From: BP-191 sp035940575
GTDB taxonomy: Bacteria; Actinomycetota; Actinomycetes; BP-191
NCBI GenBank assembly: GCA_035940575.1
Contig: DASZER010000059.1
Location: 1 to 26,991 of the forward strand
DNA length: 26,991 bases
Direction: 5' to 3'
Part shown: positions 23,140 through 26,991 of the stretch, in pieces
Numbering within the stretch: position 1 is the stretch's first letter
Layout: every line of letters begins with the position of its first letter
The notes under the pieces: model-generated
Told to the model about the DNA's origin: nothing
Database searches by the model: none
Seen by the model: the letters and a program-made list of their open reading frames with translations, nothing else
Position numbers and translations under genes: made by a program

Positions 23140-23595
23140 TCACGAGTGGCGCCGAACCACCTCCGCGATAGTGGCGGCGGTCTCGTCTGGCGGCAGGTGC
23201 TCCCAGAAGCGAAGCACGTGCCATCCTGCTGCGGCAAGGTTGGCGTCCGTGTCACGGTCGCGGGCGATGTTGGCGGCTACCTTCGAACGCCAGTAGTCGG
23301 CATTGGTCCGCGGCAGCACGAAGTGAGTGGGACATCCGTGCCAGTAGCAGCCGTCGATGAACACAGCGATCCGCCGGCGACTGAACACGATGTCCGCTCG
23401 GCGGCGCACGGTGGGCAGGGGCTGCGCGTCGACGCGGTAGCGGAGTCCCAGTGCGTGCAAGCGCTTCCGGACTGCCATCTCCGGCGACGTGTCGCGGCGG
23501 CGGTTACCACGCATCACACTGCGTGCCGCGGCACTGGACGCCCACGAGGCGGCGCGAGGCGGGCGCGGCGCCCCGAACAAGCCCGGCTCGGTCAT
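23140..23595 (-). CDS. vsr: Very short patch repair endonuclease (Vsr)
   Basis: A 151-residue enzyme that nicks 5' of the T in T:G mismatches formed when 5-methylcytosine is deaminated. Features in order: M-R-G-N-R-R-R-D-T-S-P-E (28-39), the metal-binding Asp68 in R-A-D-I-V-F, the D-G-C-Y-W-H-G-C-P-T-H block (81-91) with zinc and catalytic residues, and N-x-x-R-D followed by G-W-x-V-L-R-F-W-E-H. All key residues are present. GGAGGG before ATG 23595 supports the start; the first 27 residues are an extension compared with the usual start near Met28. It belongs with a C5 methyltransferase, and the only one visible is the gene at 12941. It lies 58 bases after the small-protein gene. Confidence 0.95.
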   Translation of the reverse strand: MTEPGLFGAPRPPRAASWASSAAARSVMRGNRRRDTSPEMAVRKRLHALGLRYRVDAQPLPTVRRRADIVFSRRRIAVFIDGCYWHGCPTHFVLPRTNADYWRSKVAANIARDRDTDANLAAAGWHVLRFWEHLPPDETAATIAEVVRRHS

Positions 23596-23653
23596 CGGCC
23601 CTCCTCGAGCGGATCAGTCACCACGTCGCCGGTCCACGACTACTGGTCGCGCG

Positions 23654-23944
23654 TCAACCGGTGAACAGCTCGACCGCTCGCAGCACTGCCCTGAGGCCGC
23701 TGATCGTCACGGTTCCGCCACGAGACTCGTGCGTAGGCGCCCAGTTGAACCCCGCCGCCTCCACGATCGCGCGAGCGAGATCGGGCTTCGTCAACTTCGG
23801 GTCCAACCCGAGCCCCAACTGCTCGTTGACGATCTGGAAGATCTCTTTCGGCTCGGTGGAGCCCGTGGACATCCGCGGTGGCGCCACGTGGAGGCATGCC
23901 GCGATGGCGGCGACGACGTCGGCCTTCGTCTCCAGGTCGCTCAT
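23654..23944 (-). CDS. 96-residue protein sharing a module with the HNH-like protein
   Basis: A small soluble protein. The ATG at 23944 overlaps the stop of the upstream gene (ATGA), so it is translationally coupled. Residues of about 50-94 contain L-T-K-P-D-L-A-R-A-I-V-E-A-A (51-64) and E-S-R-G-G-T-V-T (73-80), then a helix. Placed next to residues 42-87 of the HNH-like protein at 14411-15172, the T-K, L, A-I and A-A positions align without gaps, and S-R-G-x-T-V-T follows after a gap of six residues. I recognise no named family. A DNA-binding or adaptor module shared by components of one restriction-type system is the simplest reading. Confidence 0.8.
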   Translation of the reverse strand: MSDLETKADVVAAIAACLHVAPPRMSTGSTEPKEIFQIVNEQLGLGLDPKLTKPDLARAIVEAAGFNWAPTHESRGGTVTISGLRAVLRAVELFTG

Positions 23945-24804
23945 GCCTCGGCCGCCGTGAGGTGCCGAGACAGTGTGCCGATCATGTCGCTGACGAACGC
24001 TGTCACGCCCGGCGCGACCGGAGCGAGCCCGGCCAGGCGTACGCGCTCGAGAACGAGGCTTCTCAACGCCAACTCGTCCCACACGACGCCCTGCGGAATG
24101 GTCTGGGGGACGGCGAGAGCGACCATCGGGTCAGCGTCCAGTGTCAGCCACCCTGCCCAGTACCGCACGTCGATGTCACCGGCCTTCGGCAGGATGTCGT
24201 GCTGGAGCGTGCACTGCACCAGCATGACGGGGAAGCCGGAGCGGCCGTCCGGAAAGGGCCGCCACGCCACGACGTCGACTCCTCCGTCGCGACGGCGTGG
24301 CGGCCGATAGGCGCTCCCCGGCTTGATCCCCATCAGGCCCGCCAGCCATTCGATCGCGTACGCGAACTCGGGCGGGCGACCCTCGTCGGACGGCCAGCCG
24401 AACCGCACCGCCCGACCTGACGGGCCGAGCATCGCGATCGCGGCTGCGACCGCGATGCGTTCGAACAGGAGGATCGTGCCGGTGGGAGGGTCCGCACCCG
24501 CGACCTGGCGTGCGGGCGAGTCCGGCGTCATGAGGAGGAGGCCGGAGTACGTTGCCTCGGGCGCGGTGGGACGTGCCCGCACCGCCACGTCGGACACCTC
24601 GAAGGGGTAGTGGTCACCGAGGACCGCACCGCGGCGACTCATCACGCGGATCGCGAGGCTCACCGCCGCGGGGCCAGCGCCTACCTCGTCGAGGGCGATT
24701 CGATGCAGGCGGTCGAGGCCGAGTTGTCGCGTGCCGCGCACGAGGAGAGACGTCTCGATCCAGTCGGCCACCTGCTCGCGTCCGCTCGCGCGAAGGTCGG
24801 TCAT
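23941..24804 (-). CDS. Candidate PD-(D/E)XK-like nuclease of the Z1 operon
   Basis: A 287-residue cytosolic protein. Its ATG overlaps the ParB-like stop and its stop overlaps the next ATG. The N-terminal part is mixed alpha/beta. Around residues 172-200 lies R-R-D-G-G-V-D-V-V-A-W, about 15 residues, then M-L-V-Q-C-T. An acidic D-V-V-A-W strand followed by a hydrophobic strand ending in Q-C is seen in some restriction-type PD-(D/E)XK proteins. Asp177 would be the metal ligand, but the canonical E-x-K is not present, and Gln197 would have to stand in. The assignment rests on this motif and on context, since Z1-type restriction operons often include a nuclease of this class. It may instead be a non-catalytic subunit. 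Confidence 0.6.
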   Translation of the reverse strand: MTDLRASGREQVADWIETSLLVRGTRQLGLDRLHRIALDEVGAGPAAVSLAIRVMSRRGAVLGDHYPFEVSDVAVRARPTAPEATYSGLLLMTPDSPARQVAGADPPTGTILLFERIAVAAAIAMLGPSGRAVRFGWPSDEGRPPEFAYAIEWLAGLMGIKPGSAYRPPRRRDGGVDVVAWRPFPDGRSGFPVMLVQCTLQHDILPKAGDIDVRYWAGWLTLDADPMVALAVPQTIPQGVVWDELALRSLVLERVRLAGLAPVAPGVTAFVSDMIGTLSRHLTAAEA

Positions 24805-25916
24805 GCCGCGTCGGGACCCGCATCGTCGGCTGTGCCCACCTCGGCGACGACGTTGCGGAGCGACTCCAAGGCCGACTCGACGTCGAAGAGCGTTGCGAGC
24901 ACCTGAGGGTCGTCCGCGTACGCGGCGATGTCGTCCGCTGCGTAGAGGAGCGCGTTCTTTCCTGCGGTGAGTCGTTGGAGGAGGCGTTCCCTCGGGTCGA
25001 GCCCCGCGGCGGCGACTCGTTGCTTCGCCTCGTCCAGGCTGAAGCCGTCCCGGAGCGCGGCTAGCCCGACGTCGCTCGCCACGACGCTTCCGAGCTGGCT
25101 CATCTGGCGAGAGTCAGTGATCTTCGGCTCGTCCTCGGCGTCCCCGAAGATCCAGCCGAGGAGTTCCTCGAGCTCGTCCGTCCTCGACTCCGGCACCGGG
25201 TCGGCTCCGACCTCCAGACGAGATCCCAGAGGAGCCCCTACGTGATCGCGCAGCTTGGTGTTGCCCATGGCGACCGTGAGCAGCGAGAACGCCTTCTCCA
25301 CCTCGCCGGTGTCGAGGCCGAGCCGTTGTGCCTGGGCCACTACCGCTTGGTCGCGGTACAGGTCGGCGGCCTTGCTCTTGGTGATGCCGATCAGGTCGGC
25401 GACCTGCTGGATGGAGAGGCCCTCGTGGACGCGCGCCGCGATGAAGCGAGCCTGCATGAATGGGCGCCACGGCAGCTTTCCGACGACGTGCGCTTTCGCG
25501 ACCTCCACGTGAGTCGAGGCCCGGTCGGGGTGTACCACCACGGGCACCGGCGTGACGCCGTCGATCGAGGAGCGCGCCGATACGTCCTCCCACCGGTCCG
25601 GCTCGGCGAACTGCGCGCGGATCTCCGGCCTGCTGAGGCCGAGCAGCGCGGTCAGTCGCCGGTTGCCTTCGACGACAACCCAGGTCTCCGGCTCGTCGCC
25701 GGCGATCACGAGCAGGGGCTCGCTCATGAAGAACCCGTTGTCGGCGATGGACTGGGCGACGGCGAACGCCTCGAAGCCGAGCTCCAGTACGACCGCGAGC
25801 TCCTCCTGGGCCCCGCCCCGCAGGCTCTCCGGTAGGCGAGGGTTCTGCGGGTCGAGCCTCAGCGCGTCGAGGCGAACCATTCGCGGTTCACCCAGCGTAT
25901 GTGCTGGCACGTTCAC
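24801..25916 (-). CDS. ParB/Srx-fold domain protein of the defence operon
   Basis: A 371-residue protein, not a chromosomal partition protein by context. The GTG at 25916 overlaps the Z1 stop (GTGTGA); a second GTG at 25910 is possible. Residues 14-30 have the ParB-fold opening L-D-A-L-R-L-D-P-Q-N-P-R-L-P. The box V-V-V-E-G-N-R-R-L-T-A-L (80-91) is the nucleotide-binding or nuclease-like motif of this fold (E-G-x-R-R). A helix-turn-helix follows near 155-180 (G-L-S-I-Q-Q-V-A-D-L-I-G-I-T), then a helical C-terminal region. ParB-fold proteins can bind CTP or cut DNA; which applies here is unknown. It could supply sequence recognition for the operon. Confidence 0.8.
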   Translation of the reverse strand: MNVPAHTLGEPRMVRLDALRLDPQNPRLPESLRGGAQEELAVVLELGFEAFAVAQSIADNGFFMSEPLLVIAGDEPETWVVVEGNRRLTALLGLSRPEIRAQFAEPDRWEDVSARSSIDGVTPVPVVVHPDRASTHVEVAKAHVVGKLPWRPFMQARFIAARVHEGLSIQQVADLIGITKSKAADLYRDQAVVAQAQRLGLDTGEVEKAFSLLTVAMGNTKLRDHVGAPLGSRLEVGADPVPESRTDELEELLGWIFGDAEDEPKITDSRQMSQLGSVVASDVGLAALRDGFSLDEAKQRVAAAGLDPRERLLQRLTAGKNALLYAADDIAAYADDPQVLATLFDVESALESLRNVVAEVGTADDAGPDAA

Positions 25917-26991
25917 ACCTTTCGCACGATGGGGCGAGATCCGAGGTACACGGCAGGTGCCAGCAACTCGAAGCCGTCGTTCCGGTCGCGTCTCACCACG
26001 CGGTGGATCTGAATGGCTACCTTGTCGGGATCGGTGTCGAGGTGCGGGACGGCGCGATCGCCCGGATAGAACGGCCTTCCCGCGACCTGACGGACGTCCT
26101 TGCCTTGGAAGAGGTTGACGAATCCGGTCTCGTCGTCCCACTTGCGGGTGCGTGGCCCACCGTCGTCCTCCATCAGAAGGACATCGACCGGGCCCTGCGT
26201 CGGGTGACGTCGTAGCGCGTGCAGGATGTCCTCGTGGCGCCACCCCGGGCTGTAGCCGTCCACGCGCCACGAGCTCAGCAGACCGTCGACAGCCGCCTCG
26301 AACGGCATCACCGTCGTGCGGAACGGCAAGCGGCCGTAGTCCACGTACGGCGCGTCGAACAGGCCTGTAGCGGCAACCAGGCGCTCGTTGTCCGACCGGG
26401 CGCCCGCGTCGAGTGACGGCTGATGGACGCTGTACCAGCCCGAGAGCTGGGTCGAGAGCGCGCGCACGACCGCGTCCCGGGTCGGTTTCATCCCCGCCGG
26501 CAGGAGCAGGCCGATCTCACGCGCCCACGTCGCGATGGATCCTCCCGCCTCGACGTGGTCTCGGAGCTGGGCGCGGAGGTCGTACTCGGTGAAGACGATG
26601 TCTCGCAGTGCCCTGACCGTTCGTCGCGTCGCGAAGAACTGGCAGTACGGCAGTTGGTCCCGGCGATAGCCGAACGCCCTCGCGCGCTGCTCGAGCGTGT
26701 CGACCTGGATCGACGGAGGTCGGTTCATGTACGTCACGGTGAGGCCTTCGACCGTGTAGCCGCGGTCGAGCTTGTTGCCGCCGACCAGGATGTGGATCGG
26801 CGCGACCGTCCAGTCGACGCGGTTCAACGCACTGACGGAGTTCACGAGCCAGAACGTCGCTTCGCGAAGCACGAGGCGGATCGAGTCCAACAGGGCCGCG
26901 TCGTCTACGTCCGGCGCGCCGAGGCTCACCAGGCGTCGTCGCTCGTCGGTGATGGCTTGCGGCAGGTCGTCGACCGACCCGGCCGCGGCGG
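25913..26991 (-). CDS. Z1-domain protein, C-terminal part (start outside the window)
   Basis: At least 358 codons are visible, with the frame open to the right edge, so the N-terminal part (normally a superfamily II helicase-type region) is missing. The Z1 signature is clear: I-L-V-G-G-N-K-L-D-R-G-Y-T-V-E-G-L-T-V, then about 10 residues, V-D-T-L-E-Q-R-A-R-A-F-G-Y-R. The rest is a mixed fold unique to the family. The Z1 domain was defined in comparative work on restriction systems with MORC/MutL-like ATPases, C5 methyltransferases and Vsr nucleases, which fits this locus. It is the first visible gene of a coupled operon (Z1, ParB-like, PD-like, small protein, then vsr). A MORC-like ATPase gene may lie beyond the edge. 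Confidence 0.88.
   Translation of the reverse strand, partial: AAAGSVDDLPQAITDERRRLVSLGAPDVDDAALLDSIRLVLREATFWLVNSVSALNRVDWTVAPIHILVGGNKLDRGYTVEGLTVTYMNRPPSIQVDTLEQRARAFGYRRDQLPYCQFFATRRTVRALRDIVFTEYDLRAQLRDHVEAGGSIATWAREIGLLLPAGMKPTRDAVVRALSTQLSGWYSVHQPSLDAGARSDNERLVAATGLFDAPYVDYGRLPFRTTVMPFEAAVDGLLSSWRVDGYSPGWRHEDILHALRRHPTQGPVDVLLMEDDGGPRTRKWDDETGFVNLFQGKDVRQVAGRPFYPGDRAVPHLDTDPDKVAIQIHRVVRRDRNDGFELLAPAVYLGSRPIVRKV

Overview
The window comes from a very high-GC actinobacterium. The evidence is codon use, several leaderless TANNNT-type promoters with the start codon 6-7 nt downstream, and gene content. Two blocks match the Mycobacterium tuberculosis neighbourhood from memory of that genome: DUF3052 + ahpE (compare Rv2239c-Rv2238c), and Nif3-like + zinc-ribbon coiled coil + RNase H/phosphatase (compare Rv2230c-Rv2228c). 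The species cannot be named from this sequence.

Layout. 1-80: the edge of a probable IS481-type transposase gene leaving the window on the left, with its ribosome binding site inside an inverted repeat. 143-3880: a CDF metal exporter, DUF3052 protein, AhpE peroxiredoxin, a small zinc-ribbon protein and an MFS exporter. 3945-4242: a 53-residue peptide that looks like an orphan RiPP precursor (double-glycine leader, Cys/Ser/Thr core), divergent from tRNA-Val(UAC). 4321-5568: a lipoprotein and a secreted protein, neither recognised. 5569-5990: a gene-free stretch with a palindrome and a strong hairpin. 5991-8656: a VOC-fold protein and an unrecognised 729-residue protein. 8715-11695: a tightly coupled Nif3 / zinc-ribbon / RNase HI-phosphatase operon. 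11715-12443: an ArsR-SRPBCC fusion with a palindrome over its start codon. 12450-12845: RNase P RNA, beginning 7 nt after that gene.

12941-26991 reads as an accessory island starting directly downstream of rnpB, with visibly less extreme GC. Its outer parts form a restriction/defence-type set. On the left are a C5 cytosine methyltransferase and, convergent to it, an HNH_2-like protein lacking both expected histidines. On the right is a minus-strand, overlapping-gene operon of Z1-domain protein (cut by the window edge), ParB-like protein, PD-(D/E)XK-like protein, a 96-residue small protein and a Vsr mismatch endonuclease. The small protein shares a TK..L..AI..AA / SRG.TVT module with the HNH-like protein on the far side, which ties the two halves together.

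Between the halves (15382-22125) is a plus-strand operon of Fn3 surface protein, MoxR ATPase, DUF58 protein and a TgpA-type membrane protein whose transglutaminase domain has lost its catalytic Cys and His. Facing it (22122-23051) is a membrane protein with a degenerate cytosolic nuclease fold and an external Fn3-like domain. The recurring theme is enzyme folds with missing catalytic residues (HNH, transglutaminase, PD-(D/E)XK) placed among genes that probably are active (methyltransferase, Vsr, MoxR). Whether the halves and the centre are one system or one island interrupted by another is the main open question.
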